Source: Lysobacter_C viscosus
Lineage (GTDB): Bacteria > Pseudomonadota > Gammaproteobacteria > Xanthomonadales > Xanthomonadaceae
NCBI RefSeq assembly: GCF_046600715.1
Contig: NZ_JBJMAV010000006.1
Coordinates: forward strand, 1-64,000
DNA length: 64,000 bases
Reading direction: 5' to 3'
Of the stretch, positions 36,708 to 46,698 are shown piece after piece; the stretch's first letter is position 1, and every line of letters begins with the position of its first letter. Below the pieces are notes generated by a model. It was not told the origin of the DNA and made no database searches. It saw only the letters and a list, made by a program, of their open reading frames with translations. The position numbers were made by a program, and so were the translations under genes.

Positions 36708-37151
36708 TCAGCCGATTGGCGGCCGGATCAGATGCGGCAGGACAGGCGGAGGATGGCCGCTCATGAGCGCGCCGGCCTCGCCGCTGTGGCCGACGACCGC
36801 CCCGTGCGGCAGGAGGGCCGCGGGCGTCCCCATCGCGAGTTGCAGGCAGGCGCAGCTGCACGCTGACGGTTCGCAGCATCCGGCGTGGGTCTGGTCCGGG
36901 CCGTGCTGCATGCCGGAGTCACGAGGCGCGGGCGTCGCTCCGCCCGCGTGTGGACCCGCCTCCTCGTGGCAGGGTCCGGCTGCATGCCCTGCGGCGAGGA
37001 TATCCGGCGGCGGCGGCGAAAGCCGGGCGTCCTGGACCGCGGCAACGCCACGCTCCAGGGGGACGTGCTCGGCCGACACGGCGTGGCCCGCCCCGTTCAG
37101 AAACAGGCTGACGCACAGCAGCAGGCGCAGAAGGATGGCGTGACAAGACAT
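36708..37151 (-). CDS. copL: CopL family metal-binding regulatory protein
   Basis: This 147-residue small protein precedes copA on the same strand, as copL does in Xanthomonas, where it is needed for copper-induced expression of copAB. It has a signal-like start (ILLRLLLCVSLFLNGAGHAV), His residues in the middle and the Cys cluster GCCEPSACSCACLQ typical of CopL. The mechanism is unresolved in the literature that I know. Confidence 0.85.
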   Translation of the reverse strand: MSCHAILLRLLLCVSLFLNGAGHAVSAEHVPLERGVAAVQDARLSPPPPDILAAGHAAGPCHEEAGPHAGGATPAPRDSGMQHGPDQTHAGCCEPSACSCACLQLAMGTPAALLPHGAVVGHSGEAGALMSGHPPPVLPHLIRPPIG

Positions 37152-37370
37152 CAGGCCGACACTTTACCCGGAAGCACTTGGCGGTTGCTCACCGATCCGT
37201 AAACGTGGCGCTCAGGGGGGCGGTCGCACCGTGCGTATTAGATGCGAGTGCGCCGCAACCGGCTCGCGCCAGCGCGAAGCAGGTTTCAGCATCATCATGT
37301 GACGTGAAATTACGCTGTACGGCGTATAACCAAGGGGTTCCCGCCATTTGCCAGCGGAGGCGGCCCTTCG

Positions 37371-40300
37371 ATGAGTGAGCGCAACGCTCGCGATGAGTAC
37401 GTGAAACCTGTCGCCGGTGCCCGCGAGGCACCGCCGAGCGATGGGGCGTCCGTGGCTGACGGGGGCATGGATCTGGTTGCCGCGGGACGACTGCACGAAC
37501 TGAGCATGCGCCTGGTCAGCCGCGGCGACCAGGCAAGCCTGTTGCAGGACATCGTCGATGCGGCGGTCGAACTCACCGGTGCCGACGCCGGCAACGCGCA
37601 GCTGCTGGAGCGGCATTCCGACGATCACGTGGTATTGCGCCTGAGCGCCAGTCGGGGGCTCGATCTCGCGTTCCAAAGCTACTTCGATCTCGTCGACGGC
37701 GCCGATTCTGCATGCGGGGTGGCCATGCAGCACGGCGGACGGGTCGTCGTGGAGGATGTAGTCAGCAGTCCGGTGTTCACCGAGGAAGCACGCCGGGTGA
37801 TCCTCGATGCCGGGTTCGTGGCCGTGCAGTCGACGCCGATGCGCAGCCGCTCGGGCGAGTTGCTCGGAATGTTGTCCACGCACTACCGCGACCACGCGCC
37901 CACCCGCGGCGACCTGCGCCTGATCGACCTGCTGGCGCGCCAGGCCGCCGACTGGATCGAGCGCATGCGGGCCGATGAGCGTGCGCGTCGCAGCGCGCAG
38001 CAGCTCCATGCGATCGCCCAGGCGACGCTGGCCATGGGCACGGCGCCGACCATCGAGGCCAAGCTGCAGATATGCACCGACCGGGTGCGCGAGATCATCG
38101 GTACGCACCAGTGCGTGATCAGCGTGCGCAACGGCGATGGCGAGGGCGGCGACGGCGGCAACCGCGACGACGATGGCGACTGGTCGCCCGCCGTCACCAG
38201 TGTGTCCCTCTCGGACAAGTACCGGCAATCGCGCAATCTCGGGAAGCAGGTGCGCGGCAGCGGCATCTTCGCCGAGGTCGGCCGCAGCAACCGGCCGATG
38301 CGGCTGACCCACGAACAACTGCTCGCGCATCCGGCATGGCGCGGGTCCAGCGAGGGTGCCGAGGGCCACCCGCCGCTGCGGGGTTGCCTGGCCGCGCCGC
38401 TGATCGGCGGCGACGGGCGCAACATCGGCGTGGTGCAGGTTTCCGACAAGCACGTCGGCGAATTCACCGACGAGGACGAATCGATCCTGGTGCAACTGGC
38501 GCAGTACGCTTCGGCCGTGATCGATGCCGCGCAGGGGCAGCAGGCGCTGAACGCCAGCCAGGCGCGGTACCGGAACATCGTCAATCACACCATCACCGGC
38601 GTGGTCCAGACCGACGCGGCCGGCCGGATCACCTTCGTCAATCAATGCTGGTGCGAGATGCTCGGCTACAGCGAGCAGGAGATGCTGGGGCTGAACATCA
38701 CCGACGTCACCGACGCGGTCAGCCTCGCACAGACCGGCGAGGCGGTGCGACGGTTGGCAGAGGGTGGCCCGGCCTTCACCATCGAGAAGTGCTACCGGCG
38801 CAAGGACGGTGGCGCGCTGTGGGCCACCAGCAGCGTCAATGCCCTGCGTGGCCCGGACGGCGAATACCTGGGCCTGAGCGCGGTGGTGCTGGACATCAGC
38901 AGCCGCAAGCGCGCCGAGACCCTGCAGACCGGGCTGTCCGGCGTGCTGGAGCGCATCGCCAGGGGCGAGCCGCTGCCGGAGGTGCTGCACGCATTGGTCG
39001 ACGTGGTCGAGGCCGTATCCGAAGACGGGATGGTCGCCTCGGTGCTGCTGCTCGACCGCGACCGCGCGCACCTGCGCCATGGCGCAGCACCAAGCCTGCC
39101 GGAGGCATACAACCAGGCCGTCGACGGCATTGCCATCGGCCCAAGGGCCGGCAGCTGCGGCACCGCGGTGTACCGCCGCGAGCCGGTCTACGTGAGCGAC
39201 ATCGCCACCGATCCGCTGTGGGACGACTACCGTGATGTCGCCGTGCCCTGCGGATTGCGTGCGTGCTGGTCCACGCCGATCCTGTCCAGCGAAGACGAGG
39301 TGCTGGGGACCTTTGCGCTGTACTACCGCGAACCGCAGGAATCCAGCCCGCAGGACAGCGAGATCATCCGCATCGCCACGCGCACCGCGGCGGTGGCGAT
39401 CGAGCGTGCACGCGTGGAAGAGGCCCTGCACCAGAGCGGCGAGCAGTTCCGCCGGGCCGTCCAGGACGCGCCCATCCCGGTAATGATGCACGCCGAGGAC
39501 GGCGAGGTATTGCAGCTGAGCCACGCATGGACCGAGCTCACCGGATACGGACTGCACGACGTCGCGCAACTGCGCTACTGGCTGACCCAGGCCTACGGCA
39601 ACGACATCCTTGACGCGGTGCGCGGCGTGTTCGACCGCGGCGGCACTCTGGCGACGGACTTCGAGTTCGACACCCGCGCCGGCGAGCGCCGTACCTGGAG
39701 CTTCAGCGCCTCCTCCCCGGGCACTCTGCGCGACGGGCGACGGTTCGTGATCGCGATGGCGCTGGACATCACCGAACGCAAGCAGGCGCAGCGACGCAAC
39801 GAGTTCCTGCTGCGGCTGGACGCGGCGCTGCGGATGCTGGTCGAACCGGAGACGATGCTCGCCGCCGCCGGTGCGCTGTTGCGCGGGCACCTCGATGCCG
39901 ACCGCGTGATCTTCGCCGAGGTCCACCAGGACGAGGACCACAGCACGATGCTCGGGGATTTCCGGCGCGGCGACATGCCCGCAATGCGCGGCGCCCGGCG
40001 TATCGGGGATTTCGGAGGCGCTCTGCTGCGGGCCATGCTCGAGGACCGGGTGTTCACGATCGAGGACGCCGAAACCGATCCACGTATCGCCGGCCACCTC
40101 GACCTGCATCGGGCACTGCACGCGCGGGCAAGCCTGTCGGTGCCGCTGCACAAGGGCGGCCGGCTGGCGGCTGTGCTGGCGGTGCACCGCAAGTTCCCTC
40201 GCGCCTGGGTCGAAGACGAAACCGAGTTGTGCCGCATCGTCGCGCACCGCTGCTGGGAGTCGATCGAGCGTGCGCGCGTGACCCGTGCGCTGGCCGACCG

Positions 40301-43300
40301 CGAGGGCCGCTACCGGGCGCTGTTCGATTCTGTCGACCAGGGCTACTGCGTGGTCGAGGTGCTGCTGGACGATGCCGGCGAGCCGGTCGACTACCGCTTC
40401 CTCGAAACCAACCCGGCGTTCGTCGATCAGACTGATCTGCACGATGCGGAAGGCAAGACCATGCGGGCACTAGTGCCCGGCCTCGAGCAGGGTTGGGTCG
40501 AGGCGTACGCGCGCGTCGCGCTGACCGGCGAGCCGGCCCGTTTCGAGGCATCGGCGGATGCGATGGGCCGCTGGTTCGACGTCTACGCCTGCCGCATCGA
40601 TGCGCCGCATCTGCGGCACGTCGCAATCCTGTTCCGCGACATCAGCGGGCGCAAGCGTGAGGAACTCAACCTCGAGTTTCTGTCCAGGGTCAGCCGTGAG
40701 CTGTCGGTACTGACCGACGCCCACGCGATCATGCGCACGATCGGGGCCATGATGCGCTTGCACTTCGGTCTGCTCTGGCTGACCTTCGGCGAGGTGGACG
40801 AAGCCGCCGAGCATCTGAGGCTCGTCTACCGCACGGAGGGTGCGCAGCCCGAGATCGGACCCGGGCCGCACCGTTTCTCGGACTTCGTCAGCAAGCCGTT
40901 CCTGGAGGCGTTGCGCGCCGGTGAAGTCGTCGTGGTCGACGATGTCGCCAGCGATCCGCGCACCGTCGATCTCTCCGAGGCATACATGGAGCACGGAGTG
41001 AGGTCGCAGGTGGTGGTGCCGTTCTTCAGTGAGGGACACTGGAAATTCGTGCTGGCCGCGCACCGCGACCACGTCTCGAATTGGCAGTCCGGGGAGGTCG
41101 ACCTGCTGCGCGAGCTGACCGCACGCATCCACCTGCGGCTCGAGCGCGCCGATGCCGAGACTGCCTTGCGCAAGAGCGAGCGCCGGTTCGCCTCCATATT
41201 CAACCAGGCCGGCGGCGGGATCTCCTACACCGATGTCGATGGCCGCTTCAGCATGGTCAACGATCGCTACTGCGAAATCGTCGGGCACAGCCGCGAGCAG
41301 TTGATCGGCATGTGCATGCAGGACCTGGTCCATCCCGAAGACCTGCCGGTCAGCAATGTCCTGTTTGAGCGCATGCTCGACAACGGCCAGGCGTTCGCCG
41401 TCGACCAGCGTTGTGTGCAAGCCGACGGCGGCATGGTCTGGGTCAGCAGCGATGTCTCGCCGATCAGAAATGACAGCGGCGCGATCATCGCGGCGATGGC
41501 GGTCACCCAGGACATCACCCAGCGCAAGCGGGTCGAGGATCGTGACCGCCTGCTGGTGGCGGTCGACGATGCCGCGATGCCGCTGTCGGACCCCGACGAA
41601 ATCGCGCTGGCGGTGGTCCGTGTGCTCGGCGAGCACCTCAAGCTGGACGGCGCGGCCTATGTCGAGGTCGACGCCGATGAGGACTGGGAAACGGTGGTCG
41701 GCAACTACAGCCCCGGGCTGCCGAGCATCGCGGGGCGTTTTCGCCTGTCGGATTTCGGCGAGGTCCTGCACGATGCGATGCGCGCCGGACGGCCGTTCTG
41801 GGAGGATGATGTCGAGCACGAGGGGCTCACCGAGCAGCAGCGTGCGCGCTACGCGGAACTGCAGATCCGCGCGATCCTGGCCGTTCCGCTGCGCAAGGAC
41901 GGTCGGCTGGTGGCGACCATCAGTGGTTACCAGGGCACGCCGCGGGCATGGAGCGACGATGAAATCGAATGGACCCGGCTGGTGGCGAACCGGTGCTGGG
42001 AGTCCATCGAACGCGCGCGCGCGATGCGTGGCCTTGCCGAAAACGAGGAGCGCCTGCGCGTCGCGCTCGACACCGGCCGGCTGGGCTCGTGGGAGCTGTG
42101 CCTGCCGGGACGGGAATTCAGCGGCGACGAGCTGTGCCGCGCCCACCTCGGCCTGCCCCCCGACGCGCCGCTGGACTACACCCGCTTTCTCGATCAACTG
42201 GTGCACCCCGACGACCGCGAGCTCCTGAAGCGCCAGGTGATGAAGGCCGTGACCCAGGTGGAGGATTTCGACGCGGAGTTCCGAGCGAACTGGCCCAATG
42301 GCAGCCTGCACTGGATCATCGCGCGCGGCCGCGTGTTCTACGACCCCGCCGGCGAGCCGACCCGGGTCGCCGGCGTCAGCCTGGACATCACCGACCGCAA
42401 GCGCGTGGAGGAGGCGCTACGGGTCAGCGACGAGCGCGCATCGCTGGCGCTGACCGTGGCTAAGCTCGGCACCTGGAGCTGGGAGCCCGCGCCGGGCACG
42501 ATCCGCGTGGATGCGCGCACGCGCGAGATCTGCGGCCTCGAACCAGACGCCTCGCCGTCGCTGGAGGAGATCGCCGCCCGCATTCATCCCGGGGACCGGC
42601 CGCGCGTGATCGCTGCGTTGAAGGCCGCGACGCGACCGGAGGGTGACGGCCGCTATGGCGAGGAGTTTCGCTGGGTCCACCGCGACGGCAGCATCCGCTG
42701 GGCCGTGTCGCGCGGGCAGACGCTGTTCGACGAGGCCAACAGCGACCACGAGCGCGATGACGAGTCCCCGCGCCGGCCGCTGCTGATGCTCGGATCGGTG
42801 CTCGACATCACCGAGCGCAAGCAGACCGAGGAATCGCTGCGCGACATCGACCGGCGCAAGGACGAGTTCCTGGCGACGCTGGCACACGAGCTGCGCAACC
42901 CGCTCGCGCCGATCCGCAACTGCCTGCACATCCTGCGGATGAAGCACGACGACGAGCCCGACGCCGCCCAACTTCACGAGATGATGGAACGCCAGGTCAA
43001 GCACCTGGTGCGGCTGGTCGACGACCTCATGGAGGTCTCGCGCGTGACCCGCGGCAACATCGAGCTGCGCTGCGAGCGGATCGACCTGTCGGAGGTGGTG
43101 CGCAACTCAGTGGAGACCAGCAAGCCACTGATCGATGCCGGCCAGCACCACATCGAGATCGACCTGCCGGACGAGCCGTTGCCGCTACACGTCGATCCGG
43201 TGCGGATGTCGCAGGTGTTCGCCAACCTTCTCAACAACGCGGCCAAGTACAGCCACAGCGGTGGCCGGATCAGGCTGGCCGCCCGCCGCGAGGGCGATTG

Positions 43301-43982
43301 CGTGGTGGTCTCGGTGCGCGACAACGGCCTGGGCATTGCGCCGGACATGCTGCCGCGGGTGTTCGACATGTTCGCGCAGATCGACCAGTCGCGGGGCTAC
43401 GCGCAGGGTGGGCTGGGCATCGGCCTGACCCTGGTGCGCAGCCTGGTCGCGCTGCACGACGGGCAGGTCGAGGCGCGCAGCGAAGGCCTCGGCCATGGCA
43501 GCGAATTCGTGGTCCGCCTGCCGCTGCACACGCCTCGCGCGGTGGCGGCCGGCCCCACCGCACCTGAAGGCGACGGCAGCCAGCAGATGGTGCACCGCAT
43601 TCTGGTGGTCGATGACAATCATGAGAGTGCCGACTCGCTGGCGCTGTTCCTGCGCATTTCCGGCCACGAGGTGCGTGCGGCCTATGGCGGGTCGGACGGG
43701 ATCGAAGCCACCGCATCGTTCCGGCCCGACGTGGTGCTGCTCGACCTGGGCATGCCGCAACCGGACGGGCACGAGGTGTGCCGACAGCTCAGGCAGCAGC
43801 CCTGGGGCGCGGACATCGTGTTGATCGCGGTGACCGGCTGGGGCCAGAGCGAAGACCGGCGCCGCAGCGAGCAGAGCGGGTTCGATGCGCATGTGGTCAA
43901 GCCGGTCGAGCCGGCCGCCCTGATGGCGCTGGTGGATTCGCTGCGGCGGCTCAAGCACCGCCAGCGCGCAGCGCCTTTGTAG
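37371..43982 (+). CDS. Giant multi-PAS/GAF hybrid sensor histidine kinase (2203 aa)
   Basis: A cytoplasmic-looking protein with alternating sensor modules. Approximate starts: GAF 30, GAF 205, PAS 400, GAF 520, PAS 693, GAF 815, PAS 981, GAF 1097, PAS 1271, GAF 1391, PAS 1559, PAS 1689. Then come HisKA with TLAHELRNPLAP (His about 1839), HATPase_c with GGLGIGLTLV, and a receiver with LLDLGMPQPDG (Asp about 2125). Some GAF units (such as FAEVHQDEDHSTML and YVEVDADEDWETVVG) look like duplications of one module. The stop codon TAG is formed by the first bases of a REP-like repeat. The signal is unknown. Confidence 0.92.
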   Translation: MSERNARDEYVKPVAGAREAPPSDGASVADGGMDLVAAGRLHELSMRLVSRGDQASLLQDIVDAAVELTGADAGNAQLLERHSDDHVVLRLSASRGLDLAFQSYFDLVDGADSACGVAMQHGGRVVVEDVVSSPVFTEEARRVILDAGFVAVQSTPMRSRSGELLGMLSTHYRDHAPTRGDLRLIDLLARQAADWIERMRADERARRSAQQLHAIAQATLAMGTAPTIEAKLQICTDRVREIIGTHQCVISVRNGDGEGGDGGNRDDDGDWSPAVTSVSLSDKYRQSRNLGKQVRGSGIFAEVGRSNRPMRLTHEQLLAHPAWRGSSEGAEGHPPLRGCLAAPLIGGDGRNIGVVQVSDKHVGEFTDEDESILVQLAQYASAVIDAAQGQQALNASQARYRNIVNHTITGVVQTDAAGRITFVNQCWCEMLGYSEQEMLGLNITDVTDAVSLAQTGEAVRRLAEGGPAFTIEKCYRRKDGGALWATSSVNALRGPDGEYLGLSAVVLDISSRKRAETLQTGLSGVLERIARGEPLPEVLHALVDVVEAVSEDGMVASVLLLDRDRAHLRHGAAPSLPEAYNQAVDGIAIGPRAGSCGTAVYRREPVYVSDIATDPLWDDYRDVAVPCGLRACWSTPILSSEDEVLGTFALYYREPQESSPQDSEIIRIATRTAAVAIERARVEEALHQSGEQFRRAVQDAPIPVMMHAEDGEVLQLSHAWTELTGYGLHDVAQLRYWLTQAYGNDILDAVRGVFDRGGTLATDFEFDTRAGERRTWSFSASSPGTLRDGRRFVIAMALDITERKQAQRRNEFLLRLDAALRMLVEPETMLAAAGALLRGHLDADRVIFAEVHQDEDHSTMLGDFRRGDMPAMRGARRIGDFGGALLRAMLEDRVFTIEDAETDPRIAGHLDLHRALHARASLSVPLHKGGRLAAVLAVHRKFPRAWVEDETELCRIVAHRCWESIERARVTRALADREGRYRALFDSVDQGYCVVEVLLDDAGEPVDYRFLETNPAFVDQTDLHDAEGKTMRALVPGLEQGWVEAYARVALTGEPARFEASADAMGRWFDVYACRIDAPHLRHVAILFRDISGRKREELNLEFLSRVSRELSVLTDAHAIMRTIGAMMRLHFGLLWLTFGEVDEAAEHLRLVYRTEGAQPEIGPGPHRFSDFVSKPFLEALRAGEVVVVDDVASDPRTVDLSEAYMEHGVRSQVVVPFFSEGHWKFVLAAHRDHVSNWQSGEVDLLRELTARIHLRLERADAETALRKSERRFASIFNQAGGGISYTDVDGRFSMVNDRYCEIVGHSREQLIGMCMQDLVHPEDLPVSNVLFERMLDNGQAFAVDQRCVQADGGMVWVSSDVSPIRNDSGAIIAAMAVTQDITQRKRVEDRDRLLVAVDDAAMPLSDPDEIALAVVRVLGEHLKLDGAAYVEVDADEDWETVVGNYSPGLPSIAGRFRLSDFGEVLHDAMRAGRPFWEDDVEHEGLTEQQRARYAELQIRAILAVPLRKDGRLVATISGYQGTPRAWSDDEIEWTRLVANRCWESIERARAMRGLAENEERLRVALDTGRLGSWELCLPGREFSGDELCRAHLGLPPDAPLDYTRFLDQLVHPDDRELLKRQVMKAVTQVEDFDAEFRANWPNGSLHWIIARGRVFYDPAGEPTRVAGVSLDITDRKRVEEALRVSDERASLALTVAKLGTWSWEPAPGTIRVDARTREICGLEPDASPSLEEIAARIHPGDRPRVIAALKAATRPEGDGRYGEEFRWVHRDGSIRWAVSRGQTLFDEANSDHERDDESPRRPLLMLGSVLDITERKQTEESLRDIDRRKDEFLATLAHELRNPLAPIRNCLHILRMKHDDEPDAAQLHEMMERQVKHLVRLVDDLMEVSRVTRGNIELRCERIDLSEVVRNSVETSKPLIDAGQHHIEIDLPDEPLPLHVDPVRMSQVFANLLNNAAKYSHSGGRIRLAARREGDCVVVSVRDNGLGIAPDMLPRVFDMFAQIDQSRGYAQGGLGIGLTLVRSLVALHDGQVEARSEGLGHGSEFVVRLPLHTPRAVAAGPTAPEGDGSQQMVHRILVVDDNHESADSLALFLRISGHEVRAAYGGSDGIEATASFRPDVVLLDLGMPQPDGHEVCRQLRQQPWGADIVLIAVTGWGQSEDRRRSEQSGFDAHVVKPVEPAALMALVDSLRRLKHRQRAAPL

Positions 43983-44047
43983 GAGCGCCCCATGGGCGCG
44001 ATCGCCGTACTACGCATGGCACGGTCGCGCCCATGGGGCGCTCCCAC
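43979..44047. repeat. REP-like inverted repeat supplying the stop codon of the giant kinase
   Basis: GTAGGAGCGCCCCATGGGCG followed by CGA (43979-44001) pairs with 44025-44047, with one mismatch. The kinase stop TAG (43980-43982) lies inside the left arm. Confidence 0.85.
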
Positions 44048-44112
44048 AGGCACGGGCGCAAGGTCACAACCCATTCACCACAGCTGCCCCCGGGTGGGAC
44101 TAGATTGGCGAC

Positions 44113-46590
44113 ATGGATGCCGATCGCGACCGCTCCGCCGACGCAAACGATCTACGCCCCGCGACAAGCGCGCTGCTGGACCAGGCGCAGGCGCAGTATC
44201 GCTTCCTGTTCGACCACAATCCGATCCCGATGTGGGTGTTCGAGCTGGAGACCTTGAAATTCCTGGCGGTCAATGACGCGGCCCTGGAGCACTACGGCTA
44301 CGGCCGCGGCGAACTGCTCGAAATGACCGTGCTGAACATACGCCCGCCCGAGCACAGGCAGGCCATGCGGGACGCGGCGCAGTCGGACGCCGCGCACGTG
44401 CAGGGACGCGTGTGGACTCATCGGCGCCGCGACGGCAGCACCCTGCGCGCGGAGATCCACCTGCACGATGTCGAATTCGACGGCCAGCCGGCGCGGCTCG
44501 TGGCCGCCCACGATGTGACCGAGCGCGAGTGCAGCGAGCAGCGTTTCCGGCTGATCGCGCGCGCCACTAGCGATGCCATCTACGACTGGGACATCGTCAA
44601 GGACACGCTGTGGCTCAGCGACAGCTTCTACAGCGGCTTCGGCCATGACCGGGAACAAATGCCCTCGGCCACGCAGACATGGCAGTCGCTGATCCACCCT
44701 GGCGACATCGAGGCGGTCCGGGCGAGCCTGCAGCGCGTGCTCGCCTCCGACCGGCTTGAGTGGGAGCACGAATATCGGTTCCAGCGAGGCGACGGGAGCC
44801 ATGCCGAGGTGCTCGATCGCGGCTTCCTGATGCGCGATGCCCGCGGCGCACCGATCCGCATGGTCGGCGGCATGCTCGACCTGACCGAGAAACACCGCGT
44901 GGCGGCCGAGTTGCGCCTGCTGCGCCGTGCGGTGGAGAACACCGACAGCGGGATCGTGGTCACCGATGCGGTCGCCGAGGACCACCCGATCGTCTACGTC
45001 AACCCGGCGTTCGAGCGGATCAGCGGCTACGACGCCGATGAAGTGCTGGGCCGCAACTGCCGTTTCCTGCAGGGCGAGGACCGTGACCAGCCGGCGCTTG
45101 CCGCCGTGCGCCATGCCCTGGCCGAGGGGCGCGGTACCACGGTCACGATGCGCAACTACCGCAAGAACGGCGAGCTGTTCTGGAATGATTTCCATCTCGA
45201 TGCGCTGCACGACGAACAAGGATGCGTGACCCATCACGTCGGCGTCTTGGCCGATGTCACCGAGCGGCATCGCTATGAGGAGCAACTCGCCTGGCGCGCG
45301 ACCCATGACGACCTGACCGGCCTGCCCAACCGTGAGCTGCTGCTGGACCGGCTGGGGCAGGCAGTGCGCAATGCCGCGCGTTACCGGCGGCAGGTGGCGG
45401 TGATATTCGTCGACCTGGATGACTTCAAACTGGTCAATGAGAACCTCGGGCACGGCGCCGGCGATGCGGTGCTGCGCACCATCGCCAGGCGCCTGTCGGC
45501 GCTGGTGAGCGACACCGACAGCGTCGGCCGGTTCGGCGGCGACGAGTTCGTGATGGTGCTCAACGAGGTTTCCGACCGGCGCAGCCTGGACCAGGTGCTC
45601 GAGCGCGCGACCGCGCAGGTGTCCGAACCCATCGAGATCGAGGGAGTGAGCTACACGCTGACGCCGAGCATCGGCTACTGCACCTATCCCGAATCGGGCA
45701 CCACCGCCGAGTCGCTGCTGATGCGCGCCGACCTGGCGATGTACCAGGCCAAGCAGCAGGGCCGCAACCGCGCGGTGCCCTACCAGCCGGAGTTCGACAG
45801 CGAGGTGTCGCAGCGGTTGCGGTTGATCTCGCGGCTGCGCGAGGCGCTGGCGCGCGAGGAGTTCTGCCTGGTGTTCCAGCCGATCTTCTCGCCGCTGGGG
45901 CGGCCGCTGGGGCTGGAGGCATTGCTGCGCTGGGAGCATCCGGAGTTCGGCGAGCTGCCGCCGGGCCAGTTCATTGCGGTGTGCGAGGAAAGCGGGTTGA
46001 TCGTCGAGATTGGCCGCTGGGTGCTGATGGAAGCGGCGCGGCATCACCGCATGCTGGTCGATGCCGGGCTGGGGCACGTGCGGTTGGCGGTGAACGTGTC
46101 GGCCGCGCAGTTCACCGAGGACCTGCATGCCGATGTCGTGCGCGCGATGCAGGCCGGTTCGCTGCCGCCCGGCGCGCTCGAGCTGGAACTGACCGAGAGC
46201 GTGATCATGGCCCACCCCGAGCGCGCGATCGACACGATGCAGCGCCTGGCGACCTTGGGGGTGAGCATCTCGATCGACGACTTCGGTACCGGTTACTCCA
46301 GCCTGGCCTACCTGAAGCGGCTGCCGATAGACCGGCTAAAGATCGACCGCTCGTTCGTGCGCGACCTGCACGAAGACGCCAACGACCGTTCGATCTGCCA
46401 GTCGGTGATCAGCCTGGCCCAGTCACTCGGCCTGGATACGGTGGCCGAGGGCGTGGAGACGCAGGAGCAGCTCGACTGGCTGCGGCAGCATGGAATCGGC
46501 GAGCTGCAGGGGTTCCTGCTGGGACGGCCGGGCTCGTTCGAGTCGGTCGTGGACAAGCTGCGCAACGCCGGCAGCGCTGCCCAGGCGTAG
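44113..46590 (+). CDS. PAS-PAS-PAS-GGDEF-EAL cyclic-di-GMP protein
   Basis: This 825-residue soluble protein has PAS domains at about residues 30-145, 150-265 and 275-395 (the third has GRNCRFLQGEDRDQ, as in LOV-like domains). A GGDEF domain follows with an intact GGDEF motif at 475-479, then an EAL domain with EALLRW (Glu 602), DDFGTGYSSLAYL and VAEGVETQEQ. Both catalytic motifs are complete, so it could make and degrade c-di-GMP; in such proteins one activity often dominates. In the third PAS the Cys of GRNCRFLQ sits where LOV domains bind flavin, so light sensing is possible. Confidence 0.92.
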   Translation: MDADRDRSADANDLRPATSALLDQAQAQYRFLFDHNPIPMWVFELETLKFLAVNDAALEHYGYGRGELLEMTVLNIRPPEHRQAMRDAAQSDAAHVQGRVWTHRRRDGSTLRAEIHLHDVEFDGQPARLVAAHDVTERECSEQRFRLIARATSDAIYDWDIVKDTLWLSDSFYSGFGHDREQMPSATQTWQSLIHPGDIEAVRASLQRVLASDRLEWEHEYRFQRGDGSHAEVLDRGFLMRDARGAPIRMVGGMLDLTEKHRVAAELRLLRRAVENTDSGIVVTDAVAEDHPIVYVNPAFERISGYDADEVLGRNCRFLQGEDRDQPALAAVRHALAEGRGTTVTMRNYRKNGELFWNDFHLDALHDEQGCVTHHVGVLADVTERHRYEEQLAWRATHDDLTGLPNRELLLDRLGQAVRNAARYRRQVAVIFVDLDDFKLVNENLGHGAGDAVLRTIARRLSALVSDTDSVGRFGGDEFVMVLNEVSDRRSLDQVLERATAQVSEPIEIEGVSYTLTPSIGYCTYPESGTTAESLLMRADLAMYQAKQQGRNRAVPYQPEFDSEVSQRLRLISRLREALAREEFCLVFQPIFSPLGRPLGLEALLRWEHPEFGELPPGQFIAVCEESGLIVEIGRWVLMEAARHHRMLVDAGLGHVRLAVNVSAAQFTEDLHADVVRAMQAGSLPPGALELELTESVIMAHPERAIDTMQRLATLGVSISIDDFGTGYSSLAYLKRLPIDRLKIDRSFVRDLHEDANDRSICQSVISLAQSLGLDTVAEGVETQEQLDWLRQHGIGELQGFLLGRPGSFESVVDKLRNAGSAAQA

Positions 46591-46646
46591 GGTGGGCACG
46601 CTCTTGCGGCCGGCGACGGTGGGCACGAAAAGCGTGCCCACCCTAC
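46587..46646. repeat. Perfect 16-bp inverted repeat overlapping the GGDEF-EAL stop codon
   Basis: GTAGGGTGGGCACGCT at 46587-46602 is exactly complementary to 46631-46646. The gene's TAG stop (46588-46590) is part of the left arm. The hairpin may also act as a terminator. Confidence 0.85.
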
Positions 46647-46698
46647 GTTCTTGCGACGATTGGAGCTCGCAAGCCGTAGCCAGGGCGCTGCGGCGGAA

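Noticed and set aside
17890..37370. tRNA-derived attachment repeat at the far end of the metal block
   Set aside because: I looked for a second copy of the tRNA-Glu 3' end up to 37370 and saw none; no integrase is present.
37212..40442. 1076-residue open frame opposite the giant kinase
   Set aside because: Antisense shadow of PAS/GAF coding sequence.
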